Assembly: GCA_902550805.1 (NCBI GenBank)
Contig: CACDAL010000006.1
Span: 1 to 64,000 of the forward strand
From: an uncultured Pelagibacteraceae bacterium
Lineage (GTDB): Bacteria > Pseudomonadota > Alphaproteobacteria > Pelagibacterales > Pelagibacteraceae
Direction of reading: 5' to 3'
DNA: 64,000 bases
Part shown: piece after piece, positions 38,911 to 48,044 of the stretch
Layout of the letters: each line of letters begins with the position of its first letter
Numbering within the stretch: the first letter of the stretch is position 1
Position numbers and translations under genes: made by a program
Notes under the pieces: generated by a model
What the model was told of the DNA's origin: nothing
What the model saw: the letters and a program-made list of their open reading frames with translations, nothing else
The model's database searches: none

Positions 38911-39903
38911 TTATCCTCCTGTTTTAGATAAATTTTTAGTTAAACCAGTTTCACCCAATTCTAAATAGTGAGATTCTTTTTTGAATTGCATTTGTTTTAA
39001 TATTAAATCTTTTAGCTCATTAAGTTGATCATCTTTTTGTAACAAATGTCTAACACTTATTCCAGTATTTCCAAATAAACAAAGTCTTAGATCTCCCCTA
39101 GATGTAATTCTTAAGCGATTACAAGTTTTACAAAAATCTTTTGAATAAGGAGCTATTATTCCAAACTTACCTTTATATTCAGGGTTTATATAATTTAGAG
39201 AAGGACCTGCGTCTCTTCCTAAGGTTTGGTAAATCCAATTATTTTCATTTAAATAATTCTTGAAGATCTTAGATGAAACATGATATTTTTTAAAATATTC
39301 TAAATTATCCCCAGTTTGCATTAATTCTATATATCTAAAATCAATTTTATTATTTTTAATAAAGTCTGACCATTTATCAAAATCTTTTTCTGAGGAGTTA
39401 ATTCCATTTAGTAGAACAGCATTAATTTTAACATTTTCAAATCCCAGATCTTGTAGATTTTTTATTCCTTGTAAAATTTCTTTCAACCTATCATGACCGG
39501 TAACATTTTTAAAAGTTTCACGGTCAAGACTATCTATGCTTATATTTATTCCGTTTAAACCACTATCTACTAATAACTTTGCTTTTTTATCTAAATGATA
39601 GCCATTTGTTGTTATTACAACTTTTTTTATTCCAGATTCAATTTTTAAAATTTTAATAATTTCAAAAAAATCCTTTCTCACAGTAGGTTCTCCTCCTGTA
39701 ATTCTAATTTTACAAACTCCTAATTCAGAAAAGGATTTTGCGAGACGCTTAATTTCATCTAGATGAAGAAATTTTCTATTATCACTTTTATCAACCTGGT
39801 AACCATTTGGTAAACAATAGCCACATTTGAAATTACAAACATCTGTGATCGACATTCTAATGTAAGGAAATGTTCTACCAAAACTATCTTTAAGAATATT
39901 CAT
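38911..39903 (-). CDS. moaA: GTP 3',8-cyclase MoaA (radical SAM)
   Basis: 330 aa. N-terminal radical SAM cluster SITDVCNFKCGYC (CxxxCxxC), KIRITGGEPTVRKD, and the C-terminal second cluster FCKTCNRLRITSRGDLRLCLFG. It ends in the catalytically required Gly-Gly (SKTGG). It performs the first step of molybdenum cofactor synthesis from GTP. The terminal glycine codons GGA GGA act as ribosome site for moaC. Confidence 0.95.
   Translation of the reverse strand: MNILKDSFGRTFPYIRMSITDVCNFKCGYCLPNGYQVDKSDNRKFLHLDEIKRLAKSFSELGVCKIRITGGEPTVRKDFFEIIKILKIESGIKKVVITTNGYHLDKKAKLLVDSGLNGINISIDSLDRETFKNVTGHDRLKEILQGIKNLQDLGFENVKINAVLLNGINSSEKDFDKWSDFIKNNKIDFRYIELMQTGDNLEYFKKYHVSSKIFKNYLNENNWIYQTLGRDAGPSLNYINPEYKGKFGIIAPYSKDFCKTCNRLRITSRGDLRLCLFGNTGISVRHLLQKDDQLNELKDLILKQMQFKKESHYLELGETGLTKNLSKTGG
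38915..38920 (-). promoter_or_regulatory. moaC ribosome binding site inside moaA Gly-Gly codons
   Basis: On the minus strand AGGAGG(ATAA)TTG: a full-consensus Shine-Dalgarno made from the last two glycine codons of moaA, 4 nt before the TTG that starts moaC. This supports the TTG start. Confidence 0.8.
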
Positions 39904-39940
39904 TAATAATATTTTAGCACAATTTTTTGTGTAAAATAAA

Positions 39941-42715
39941 TTAATTCTGGGTTAATTCTGCTTGATTTTCTTTAGGTTCAATTTCAGTTTTGAATTGATT
40001 AGAAATTTTTTGTACTTCTACTGATGAAACTTTATATTCAGCACATTTAGTTTCTTCATCTTTACCATGGCCAGTTACCATATTGACCATATATTCTGGG
40101 AAATGAAATGTTGTAAATACTATGCCTTCTTTTACTTTATCTGTAACTTCAACTTTTAGAGCAACTTCTCCTCTTCCTGAATACAGTCTACCTATATCTC
40201 CTGTGTTTAAATCTCTTTTTTCAGCATCTTTTGGATGTACTAATAAAATATCTTCAGAAACAATGTTAACGTTTTTTGTTCTTCTAGTCATAGTAGCCGC
40301 GTTATAATGTTGCAAAACTCTACTAGTAGTTAGAATTAATGGATAATCATCTTTATTTTTTTCAATTTCCGCAGACTCTTTAAAATCAAAGTTTTTAAGT
40401 CTTCCTTTTCCAAGCTTGAATGTTTCTTTATGTAAAATTTTAGTATCAGTACCATCTTCTTGTACTGGCCATTGTAATCCTAATTTTCCTAATCTTTCTC
40501 TTGTAACTCCTTTAAAGAAAGGAACTACGTCAGCTATTTCTGCAAGCACTTCATCAGCATCATATGTTGCTTGATTAAAGCCAAGTTTTTGCATCATGTC
40601 GGTAACAATTACACCATCTGGTTTTGTTCCTGGCAAAGGTTCTGCTGCACGATTTACTCTTTGTATTCTTCTTTCTGTATTTGTAAAAGTTCCATCTTTT
40701 TCTAAAAAAGTCGTTCCAGGAAGAACTACATTTGCGAGTTTAGCTGTTTCACTCATAAATATTTCCTGAACAACTAATAGCTCAAGTGAGTTCATGGCTT
40801 CAACTACATGGCTACTATTTGGGTCAGTCTGAACTATATCTTCCCCGATAATCCATAGAGCTTTTACTTCTTTATTTATTGAGGCATCAAAAATTTCAGG
40901 TATTTTTAATCCAGCTTTTGTTGGATGAATGACACCATATTTTTCTGTATAGAATTCCTGAACTTTTTTGTCTGCAACGTTAAAATATCCTGCTCCTTGA
41001 TGTGGTTGACAGCCCATATCAGCCGCACCTTGAACATTATTTTGTCCTCTTAATGGATTTACTCCAACTCCAGGTCTTCCAATATTACCAGTTATCATTG
41101 CAAGATCAGCAATTAACATAACAGTTTTAGAACCTTGTTCATGTTCTGTAACTCCTAATCCGTGGAATTCCATTGAGTTATTTGCAGTTGCATATGCAAT
41201 TGCAGCTTCTTTAACTAATTGTTTATCTACTCCAGCAACTTCAGCTAATTTATCAATATCTTGTTTTTCAATTTCCTTCAAAAATGTATCAAATCCTTCA
41301 GTTCTAGTTTCGACAAATTTTTTGTCATACATTTTGTGCTTAATAATAAAATAAAGCATCATGTTAAGAACTGCCACATTTGTTCCTGGTCTTAGTCTAA
41401 TGTGATAGTCTGCAAGTTTTGCAAGTTCAGTGGTTACAGGGTCTAGAACAATAAGTTTTTTGCCTTTCATTACTTGTTGTTTAATTTTTGATCCTGTAAC
41501 TGGATGAGCATTGGTTGGATTTGCTCCAATGACTAAAAATAAATCAGCGTGATATATATCTTCAGTTGAATTTGTTGCAGCGCCTGTGCCAAAAGTTTGT
41601 TGCATACCCCAAGCAGTTGGTGAATGACAGATTCTTGCACAACAATCTATATTGTTGGTCCCAATTGCTGCTCTAATCATTTTTTGAAATACATAATTTT
41701 CCTCGTTTGTACATCTGGCTGAAGAAATACCCGCAACTGCATCAGGTCCATTGCTTTTTGTAATTCTATTTAATTCTTTTTTTATATAATCATATGCTTC
41801 ATCCCATGAAGCCTCCTCAAATTTGCCATTTCTTTTAATCATTGGACTTTTTAATCTGTCCGGGTGATTATAAAAACCAAATGCATATCTTCCTTTAATG
41901 CAAGTATGACCTGCGTTAACTTCGGTTTCTTTTGGAGTATCAATCGCAACTACTTTATTGTCTTTAATTGAAGCTTCTAAATTGCATCCAACACCGCAAT
42001 ATGAACAAGTTGTTCTAACTTTTTTATCTACTTTTACGGATTTTGATTGAAATACATCAGAAATAGCATCTGTAGGACAGGTGTGAGCACATGCTCCACA
42101 AGATACACATGAAGAGTCTCCAAATAACATATCATTGTCTGTTGTTATTCTGGATTCAAATCCTCTGCCGCTCATGGTTAGTACAAATGAACCTTGAATT
42201 TCATCACATGCTCTAACGCATCTTCCACAATTAATACAATTGTCTAAATTCATTCTCATGTAATCATGAGAAGTATCTCTAGGAATTCCTTTGTGTTGTT
42301 TTGGTTTATTGTATCTATGTTCTTTAATTCCTAAATCATTAGCCACATCTTGGAGTTCACAATTATTATCAACTTCACAAGTATCACAGTTCATAGGATG
42401 GTCAGTTAAAACTAATTCAACAATATTTTTTCTTAAATCACTTAATGTTTCATTGGTTGTAAAGATGTGTTGATTTTCTCCAACAGGAGTATGACATGAG
42501 GCAACTACTTTTGTTGGACCATCTTTTTCTAACGCAACTTCCACAGAACATACTCGACAAGCACCATATGGAGCTAAATTAGGATCATCGCACAAAGTTG
42601 GAACTTTTTTTTCACCAAGATAGCTTTTTACAAATTTTAGAATTGAAGTATGTTTTGGGCCTATTTCGTATGGCTTTCCGTCTATATAAGCAATTTTTCT
42701 TTTTTCAGCACTCAT
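39941..42715 (-). CDS. fdsA: NAD-dependent formate dehydrogenase alpha subunit
   Basis: 924 aa. Domains in order: [2Fe-2S] ferredoxin (C42, C53, C56, C74), a His/Cys3 [4Fe-4S] (HPMNCDTCEVDNNC, around 106-119), two [4Fe-4S] sets (CINCGRCVRAC at 160 and CVSCGACAHTC at 203), and the molybdopterin domain with its own cluster (C237, C240, C244, C272). The active-site motif CARICHSP has Cys363 and His364, coded by TGT CAT, so no selenocysteine. It oxidises formate to CO2 at a Mo (or W) bis-MGD centre. It lies 3 bp downstream of fdsB. Confidence 0.95.
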   Translation of the reverse strand: MSAEKRKIAYIDGKPYEIGPKHTSILKFVKSYLGEKKVPTLCDDPNLAPYGACRVCSVEVALEKDGPTKVVASCHTPVGENQHIFTTNETLSDLRKNIVELVLTDHPMNCDTCEVDNNCELQDVANDLGIKEHRYNKPKQHKGIPRDTSHDYMRMNLDNCINCGRCVRACDEIQGSFVLTMSGRGFESRITTDNDMLFGDSSCVSCGACAHTCPTDAISDVFQSKSVKVDKKVRTTCSYCGVGCNLEASIKDNKVVAIDTPKETEVNAGHTCIKGRYAFGFYNHPDRLKSPMIKRNGKFEEASWDEAYDYIKKELNRITKSNGPDAVAGISSARCTNEENYVFQKMIRAAIGTNNIDCCARICHSPTAWGMQQTFGTGAATNSTEDIYHADLFLVIGANPTNAHPVTGSKIKQQVMKGKKLIVLDPVTTELAKLADYHIRLRPGTNVAVLNMMLYFIIKHKMYDKKFVETRTEGFDTFLKEIEKQDIDKLAEVAGVDKQLVKEAAIAYATANNSMEFHGLGVTEHEQGSKTVMLIADLAMITGNIGRPGVGVNPLRGQNNVQGAADMGCQPHQGAGYFNVADKKVQEFYTEKYGVIHPTKAGLKIPEIFDASINKEVKALWIIGEDIVQTDPNSSHVVEAMNSLELLVVQEIFMSETAKLANVVLPGTTFLEKDGTFTNTERRIQRVNRAAEPLPGTKPDGVIVTDMMQKLGFNQATYDADEVLAEIADVVPFFKGVTRERLGKLGLQWPVQEDGTDTKILHKETFKLGKGRLKNFDFKESAEIEKNKDDYPLILTTSRVLQHYNAATMTRRTKNVNIVSEDILLVHPKDAEKRDLNTGDIGRLYSGRGEVALKVEVTDKVKEGIVFTTFHFPEYMVNMVTGHGKDEETKCAEYKVSSVEVQKISNQFKTEIEPKENQAELTQN

Positions 42716-42718
42716 GTA

Positions 42719-44377
42719 TTAATTATCTATTAATATATCATTTTTTAATTCATCACCAAAATATTTCAATATATTCATAATAGGAGTAGGTATAGCCCCA
42801 CATAAAGCGCAAAGGCATCCTTTTTGCATTGTTATAAGCAATTCATTAAGTAATTTAAGGGGAATTTTTGCTGTTTTATTTTTTACTTGATCAAACATTT
42901 CTTTTCCCCTGTAGGATCCAAGTCTTCCTGGGAAGCATTTACCACAAGATTCTTCAGCAGAAAATTCAAATAGATGGTGAATATAATCAATCATATTAAA
43001 GTTTTTCGGAATGCTAACAACACTTGCATGGCCCAACATAAAACCGCCAGCTGTAAATTCTTGAAAATCAAGATTTAATTTTTCTACTTCAGCCAATGGA
43101 ACCACGCCTCCAAGAGGACCTCCAATTTGAAATGCTTTAATAGGTTCTTTATATCCACCTCCAATTTCATTAAAAATTTTTTTCATAGATGTGCCCATAT
43201 CAATTTCATAAACACCTGGTTTATTAAAAAAACTATCTAAGCAAACTAGTTTAGTTCCTGCTGATTTTTTATTACCGATTGCAGAAAACTTTTCGGCTCC
43301 GTTGATTAAAATACCTGTAGCAGCCGCTAAACTTTCTACGTTATTAACTACAGTAGGCTTTTTGTACAATCCTTCCGTAACAGGAAAAGGAGGTCGTACA
43401 TCAACTTCTGCTCTTCTTCCTTCAATTGATGCAATTAATGCAGTTTCTTCTCCGCATATGTATGCACCTTGTCCAATACAAATATTTAGATCAAAAGAAA
43501 AATCTGTTCCAAGAATTTTTTCTCCTAATAATTTTTCACTTTTTAACAAATTAATCGAACCGTTAATAGCCTCTATAGATTTTGGGTATTCACCTCTGAT
43601 ATACAAAACTCCTTCATTTCCACCAATTACATATCCACAAATAACCATACCAAATAATACTTTTAAAGGCTGATCTTCTAGTAAATAACGATCAGAGAAA
43701 GCACCTGAGTCACCTTCGTCTGCATTACAAACAACATATTTTTTTTCAGAATTTGTTTTGCTACAAAAATCCCATTTCATTCCGGTTGGAAATCCTGCAC
43801 CACCTCTACCTGTCAAATTTGAATCTAAGAGTGATTTAATAATTTTTTTTTTATCAGTTTTTAAAAATTTATTTAAAAGCTCTTTAAATTGATCGACGTT
43901 TGATAACTTGTCATCCATTAAAAAACTTGTAGTAGCATAACTTTTTGAAAAAAATTTTTCTTGTTTAATTTCTTCTCTGTTTATTATTTGATCTATTTTT
44001 TTTATATCTTCTCCTGCATAATTTTCTCCATCGTAATGAAATGCATGATTTTCGTAACAGTGGCCTAAGCAAAACATTTCTCCTACTTTATCTTTACCTA
44101 GCTTTTCTTGTAATTTTTCCTTAAGAGGTATTTGTGTTCCAGCACACATACAAGCACTTCCATTACAAACAAAAGCTTTTTTCTTTCTATGAGAAGGTCT
44201 TAGGAATTCGTAAAAACTTTCAGCACCATGGACTGTGGATATGCCCATTTTATATTTATCTGCCAATTCTTTCATGCCTTGATCATCATTAGAATTTAAT
44301 GATCTTTCAGACATTTTTTGGAATAGATTGTTTTTTAACCCAATCCTTCCAGATAAATTACTAATATTTTTCGACAC
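42719..44377 (-). CDS. fdsB: formate dehydrogenase beta subunit, FdsG-FdsB fusion
   Basis: 552 aa. The N-terminal NuoE/FdsG-like part has all four [2Fe-2S] cysteines (C71, C76, C103, C107: CNGSAC and CLGHC). The rest is NuoF-like, with the NADH/FMN site LTGRGGAGFPTGMKWD and CNADEGDSGAFSDR, and the [4Fe-4S] site SCGKCFPGRLGS plus GCLCALCG. There is no separate fdsG gene, so the enzyme is probably an alpha-beta heterodimer like Methylorubrum FDH1. The GTG start is backed by AAGGAG 4 nt upstream. It delivers formate electrons to NAD. Confidence 0.93.
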   Translation of the reverse strand: MSKNISNLSGRIGLKNNLFQKMSERSLNSNDDQGMKELADKYKMGISTVHGAESFYEFLRPSHRKKKAFVCNGSACMCAGTQIPLKEKLQEKLGKDKVGEMFCLGHCYENHAFHYDGENYAGEDIKKIDQIINREEIKQEKFFSKSYATTSFLMDDKLSNVDQFKELLNKFLKTDKKKIIKSLLDSNLTGRGGAGFPTGMKWDFCSKTNSEKKYVVCNADEGDSGAFSDRYLLEDQPLKVLFGMVICGYVIGGNEGVLYIRGEYPKSIEAINGSINLLKSEKLLGEKILGTDFSFDLNICIGQGAYICGEETALIASIEGRRAEVDVRPPFPVTEGLYKKPTVVNNVESLAAATGILINGAEKFSAIGNKKSAGTKLVCLDSFFNKPGVYEIDMGTSMKKIFNEIGGGYKEPIKAFQIGGPLGGVVPLAEVEKLNLDFQEFTAGGFMLGHASVVSIPKNFNMIDYIHHLFEFSAEESCGKCFPGRLGSYRGKEMFDQVKNKTAKIPLKLLNELLITMQKGCLCALCGAIPTPIMNILKYFGDELKNDILIDN

Positions 44378-44381
44378 CAGT

Positions 44382-44387
44382 CTCCTT
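44382..44387 (-). promoter_or_regulatory. ribosome binding site that fixes the GTG start of fdsB
   Basis: AAGGAG on the minus strand lies 4 nt before GTGTCGAAAAAT, in the 16-bp gap after fdhD. It supports the non-ATG start. Confidence 0.7.
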
Positions 44388-44393
44388 TTGCAA

Positions 44394-45236
44394 TTAGTTT
44401 TTTAATATAACTCTGCTTATATTGCTATAGATATTAAAACTTTCTTCTTTTACAAAACCTAGCAAAGTCATGTCAAAACGTTTTGCTAGATCTATGGCGA
44501 GACTTGTGGGCGCACCTACACCTGCCATTAAACCTATATTTGCCATTAATCCTTTTTGAACTAACTCAAAATTTAATCTTCCTGAACATGCAATAAATTG
44601 TTTTTTTGGATTAATAATATTTTTATGAAAAGTATATCCAATTAGCTTGTCTAAGGCATTATGTCTTCCCACGTCTTCTCTAGTTGCAATCACTTCTCCA
44701 TTTTCATCTATTAATGCACTAGCATGTATACCACCAGTTTTTGCAAATTCTGATTGTTTGTTTATTAAAAGATTTGGAGACATCATAATTATTTCTTCTT
44801 TAATTTTTGGAAAAGATAAATCTAATTTTTCTTTTTTCATCACTTCTATAGAATCAAGAGAAGTTTTTCCGCAAACACCACAAGAAGAATTTGTTAAAAA
44901 ATTTCTTTTTAATCTACCCACATCCAGATTATCTGTATTATTTATAGTTGCCTCTATTACATTTTTTAAATTGTAATCTCCAACATCATCACCTTTTTTT
45001 TCTATAGATTCTATTTGATTAAAGTTATCGATTATTCTTTCATTAAATAAAAAACCTCTAATAAGATCTTCATCGTCGCCAGGAGTTCTCATCGTAATGG
45101 ATATATTTTGAGTTTCCCAATTATTATTGTTTTTAAATTTTAATCTCATTTCCAATGGTTCTTCCACGGAAACAGAGTCCTTGAATTCTTGAATGCTTGA
45201 ATTTTTATATTTTGAAATACTATACTTTATATCCAT
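44394..45236 (-). CDS. fdhD: formate dehydrogenase accessory sulfurtransferase FdhD
   Basis: 280 aa. It has MRTPGDDEDLIRGFLFNE, the redox/persulfide loop SSCGVCGKTS, GGIHASALIDENGEVIATREDVGRHNALDKLIGY and CSGRLNFELVQKG. It transfers sulfur from a cysteine desulfurase to the bis-MGD cofactor, required for FDH activity. No gap to the upstream HPP gene and 16 bp to fdsB. Confidence 0.95.
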   Translation of the reverse strand: MDIKYSISKYKNSSIQEFKDSVSVEEPLEMRLKFKNNNNWETQNISITMRTPGDDEDLIRGFLFNERIIDNFNQIESIEKKGDDVGDYNLKNVIEATINNTDNLDVGRLKRNFLTNSSCGVCGKTSLDSIEVMKKEKLDLSFPKIKEEIIMMSPNLLINKQSEFAKTGGIHASALIDENGEVIATREDVGRHNALDKLIGYTFHKNIINPKKQFIACSGRLNFELVQKGLMANIGLMAGVGAPTSLAIDLAKRFDMTLLGFVKEESFNIYSNISRVILKN

Positions 45237-45701
45237 TTATATAGGATATTTCTTTTTCAGAATTAGTCGATTTAAAATTATACCAAAAACTAAAATTATA
45301 ATTGAGCCTGAAATTATTGGATTAATTAAATAATCCAAGGAAACACTACCCATTATTACAATTATAGGATTTCCACCTGCAGGAGGATGAGTTACGTTCA
45401 ATATAATCATCAAACCTACGCCTACGCCAACAGCTAGAGGAATAGTAATATAAATTGGAAAAGGGACAAAATATAAAAAAAACATTCCACATATCGTCGT
45501 TAAGACATGTCCGAAAAATATATTTTTAGGTTGAGCAAATGCATTCTCAGGGTAACCATATAATAAAACCATTGAAGAGCCAAAAGAAGCTATCAAGAAA
45601 ATACCGTACTGAGTTTTGTAAGTTAACAAAGTTAAAGCAGCTATAGTTATAGTAGAAAACAAACCAGCCACCAAAGCTTTAATTATATTTTCTTTTTTCA
45701 T
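45237..45701 (-). CDS. HPP-family membrane protein
   Basis: 154 aa with four hydrophobic helices and the family motif THPPAGGNPI between helices. HPP proteins are integral membrane proteins of largely unknown role; a plastid/cyanobacterial member has been linked to nitrite transport (established for that case only). Here it is locked into the formate dehydrogenase operon: it overlaps the IscU-like gene by 4 bp and touches fdhD. A role in moving formate or another small anion is my inference. Confidence 0.82.
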   Translation of the reverse strand: MKKENIIKALVAGLFSTITIAALTLLTYKTQYGIFLIASFGSSMVLLYGYPENAFAQPKNIFFGHVLTTICGMFFLYFVPFPIYITIPLAVGVGVGLMIILNVTHPPAGGNPIIVIMGSVSLDYLINPIISGSIIILVFGIILNRLILKKKYPI

Positions 45702-46099
45702 TTTAAATTTAATGCCTTTGCAAGAGTTTTAAATGGTAACAAAATACATTCTTTTCTAGAAATATTTTTTTTGTTAAAAAGAATCTCTAAATTTTTCCAC
45801 TCTTTTGGAAATTTAATTTTGTTATTTTCAAAAAAGTTATCAATTATAGAAATAAATTTTTTAACTGTTTTGACAGATTTATTTATAGAAGATTTAGATA
45901 GCATGCTTACCGAAGCTTGGCAGTAAATACATGATTTACATTGGTAAGCAAAATCAATAATTTTTTCTTTTGAAACCTTTAAACTTATCTGCATTTCATC
46001 TCCACAAAGATGGTTTTTTTGTTTTGCAATATGAGTGCAATCGTCAATTATTTTGTGGTTTTTTGTGTCCGCTGCAATTTTTAAAATTTCTAAATCCAT
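45698..46099 (-). CDS. IscU/NifU-like iron-sulfur scaffold
   Basis: 133 aa. It keeps the scaffold residues: HLCGDEMQISLKV (first Cys and Asp), FAYQCKSCIYCQASVSMLS (second Cys region, with extra cysteines) and RKECILLPFKTLAKAL (third Cys). It shows the IscU/SufU fold pattern but is diverged. It leads the formate dehydrogenase operon, so it may be dedicated to the many clusters of FdsA/FdsB. Alternative: a remnant housekeeping SufU. Confidence 0.75.
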   Translation of the reverse strand: MDLEILKIAADTKNHKIIDDCTHIAKQKNHLCGDEMQISLKVSKEKIIDFAYQCKSCIYCQASVSMLSKSSINKSVKTVKKFISIIDNFFENNKIKFPKEWKNLEILFNKKNISRKECILLPFKTLAKALNLK

Positions 46100-46143
46100 T
46101 TATTCATCTTTAATTAAACGATAGATGACTTATATTTAATTTA

Positions 46144-46749
46144 ATGATTGAAAACAATATTTTAGGAGTTGTATTAGCAGGCGGAAAATCACAAAGATTT
46201 GGTAGCGACAAGGCATCGGTAAAATTTGGAGATAAATCTTTAATTGAACATACTATTTCAAAAATTGAAAACAAGTTTAAGGAAATATTGATTATTTCAA
46301 ATAGTGATAAAAATTATTTCAAAAAAAAAAATATTTTTTTAACTAAAGATGTAATTGATGGATATCTTGGTCCGTTGGTTGGTGTTTTATCAGCAATGGA
46401 TTGGATTGAGAAAAATAATAAAAGCTATAAATGGATAGCAACATTTCCATGCGATACTCCACTTTTTGATGAAAACGTTATAGAGAAAATTAAAAGTTAT
46501 ACAAATAAAACAAATAAAAAACTATGTTTTTTAAAAAACAACAATAAGAGACACAATATATTCGGTTTATGGTCTCTAGAACTTAAAGATATTTTATTAG
46601 AAGATATAGAGAATGGATTTAGAAAAGTTGAAGAATGGGCTAATAAAATAGGATGTGAAATTATAGAGATAAATTCTGAAAACGATTATAATTTTTTAAA
46701 TATAAATACAAAAGAAGATTTAGAAGAAGCAAAAAAAAATTTTAAATGA
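46144..46749 (+). CDS. mobA: molybdenum cofactor guanylyltransferase
   Basis: 201 aa. The nucleotide-binding GVVLAGGKSQRFGSDKASVKFGDKSLIEH and IATFPCDTPLF are the MobA hallmarks. It adds GMP to Mo-molybdopterin to make the (bis-)MGD cofactor that FdsA needs. Divergent from the formate dehydrogenase operon with a 44-bp gap; overlaps moeA by 4 bp. Confidence 0.93.
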   Translation: MIENNILGVVLAGGKSQRFGSDKASVKFGDKSLIEHTISKIENKFKEILIISNSDKNYFKKKNIFLTKDVIDGYLGPLVGVLSAMDWIEKNNKSYKWIATFPCDTPLFDENVIEKIKSYTNKTNKKLCFLKNNNKRHNIFGLWSLELKDILLEDIENGFRKVEEWANKIGCEIIEINSENDYNFLNINTKEDLEEAKKNFK

Positions 46750-47999
46750 ATTCCTATCAATCAGCATTAAAAAAAATTAAAAAAAATAAATTATTAATAA
46801 AAAACGAAATAATTAATACAAAAAATTCTTTAAATAGAATTGCCGCTAAAGATGTTTTTTCACCAACAAACTATCCCGCTTCTAATAACACAGCATTTGA
46901 TGGGTTTGCAGTTAATTCAAAAGAAACAAGATTTTTAAGTAATAGCAAAAAAAAGAAATTTAAAATCATCAAAACTCTAGCAGCAGGAGACAATCCTCAT
47001 ATAAAAAAAATTCCAAAATTTTCAGTTATAGAGGTTATGACTGGAGCTATCATCCAAAAACCATTTGATACTATCATACCAATTGAAAAAATTAAATTTT
47101 TTCCTAATAAATTAAAAGCCAAGTACATAATTTTGCAAAACAAAATAAAAAAAAATCAATTCATCAGACCAATTGGTTCAGATTTTAAAAAAGGAACAAA
47201 GATAATAAAAAAGGGACAATTTATAAACTCATCACACATACTAGCTTTTAAAACTTTGGGTATAGATAAAATTTTTGTAAAAAAAATTCCAAAAATAATC
47301 TTTTATCCTACCGGAAGCGAATTATCAGAAATGAAAAAAATACCTAATTGGAAAGTAAGAAATTCTAACGGCGCTTATTTAGACGCATTTATAAAAAATT
47401 TGCCAATAAAATTTTATACAAAAAAAACTATTAGGGATAAGGATATAAATAACTTTAAGAGAGAGATTAAAAAGAATATTGTGATAAAGTCAGATTTGAT
47501 TATTACTTCTGGCGCAGTTTCAGCTGGTAAATTTGATTTCATTCCAAATGTCATTAAACAGTTTAATTTAAAAAGTTTTTTTAAAGGAGTTGCAATAAGA
47601 CCTGGAAAACCATTATTATTTGCAAAATTTAAAAACAACATGTGCTTTTTTGGTTTGCCTGGCAATCCAATTTCTACAGTAGCTTGTTTTAGATTTTTTG
47701 TTTTACCACTATTGTTTAAGTCATTAGAAATAACGACTGAAAAACCAATAATTGCTAAGATAAAAAATAATTTTTCAAAAAAAAAAAAAATTACGAGATT
47801 TATTAAAGGTAAATTAACTTTTTCAAAAAAAGGTTATGCAGAGTTTGAAATATTTAAAGGTCAAGAGTCATACAAAATAAACCCATTTACAAAATCTAAC
47901 GCATGGGGTGTATTTAAAGAAGGTACTTCTATGTTCAGAAAAGGCACTTATATTGAATGTTATTCTTCTTCTGGATTCAATGAATTTTTAATTAATTAA
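46746..47999 (+). CDS. moeA: molybdopterin molybdenumtransferase
   Basis: 417 aa. MoeA pattern: SNNTAFDGFAVNS, AAGDNPHIKKIP, VIEVMTGAIIQKPFDTIIPIE, IRPIGSDFKKG, TGSELSE, TSGAVSAGKFDF and FFGLPGNPISTVACFRFF. It inserts molybdate into adenylated molybdopterin. Very lysine-rich, as is usual for AT-rich genomes. Translationally coupled to mobA. Confidence 0.94.
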   Translation: MNSYQSALKKIKKNKLLIKNEIINTKNSLNRIAAKDVFSPTNYPASNNTAFDGFAVNSKETRFLSNSKKKKFKIIKTLAAGDNPHIKKIPKFSVIEVMTGAIIQKPFDTIIPIEKIKFFPNKLKAKYIILQNKIKKNQFIRPIGSDFKKGTKIIKKGQFINSSHILAFKTLGIDKIFVKKIPKIIFYPTGSELSEMKKIPNWKVRNSNGAYLDAFIKNLPIKFYTKKTIRDKDINNFKREIKKNIVIKSDLIITSGAVSAGKFDFIPNVIKQFNLKSFFKGVAIRPGKPLLFAKFKNNMCFFGLPGNPISTVACFRFFVLPLLFKSLEITTEKPIIAKIKNNFSKKKKITRFIKGKLTFSKKGYAEFEIFKGQESYKINPFTKSNAWGVFKEGTSMFRKGTYIECYSSSGFNEFLIN

Positions 48000-48044
48000 A
48001 TATATTTTCTTGTTTCATAAATAAAATAATAATAAATATTGCGG

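Noticed and set aside
41600-41660. selenocysteine at the formate dehydrogenase active site
   Set aside because: The codon in CARICHSP is TGT (cysteine); no TGA occurs in frame.
47780-47800. long A run in moeA as a programmed frameshift site
   Set aside because: The frame is intact across the run and the protein matches MoeA on both sides; homopolymers are common in this AT-rich DNA.
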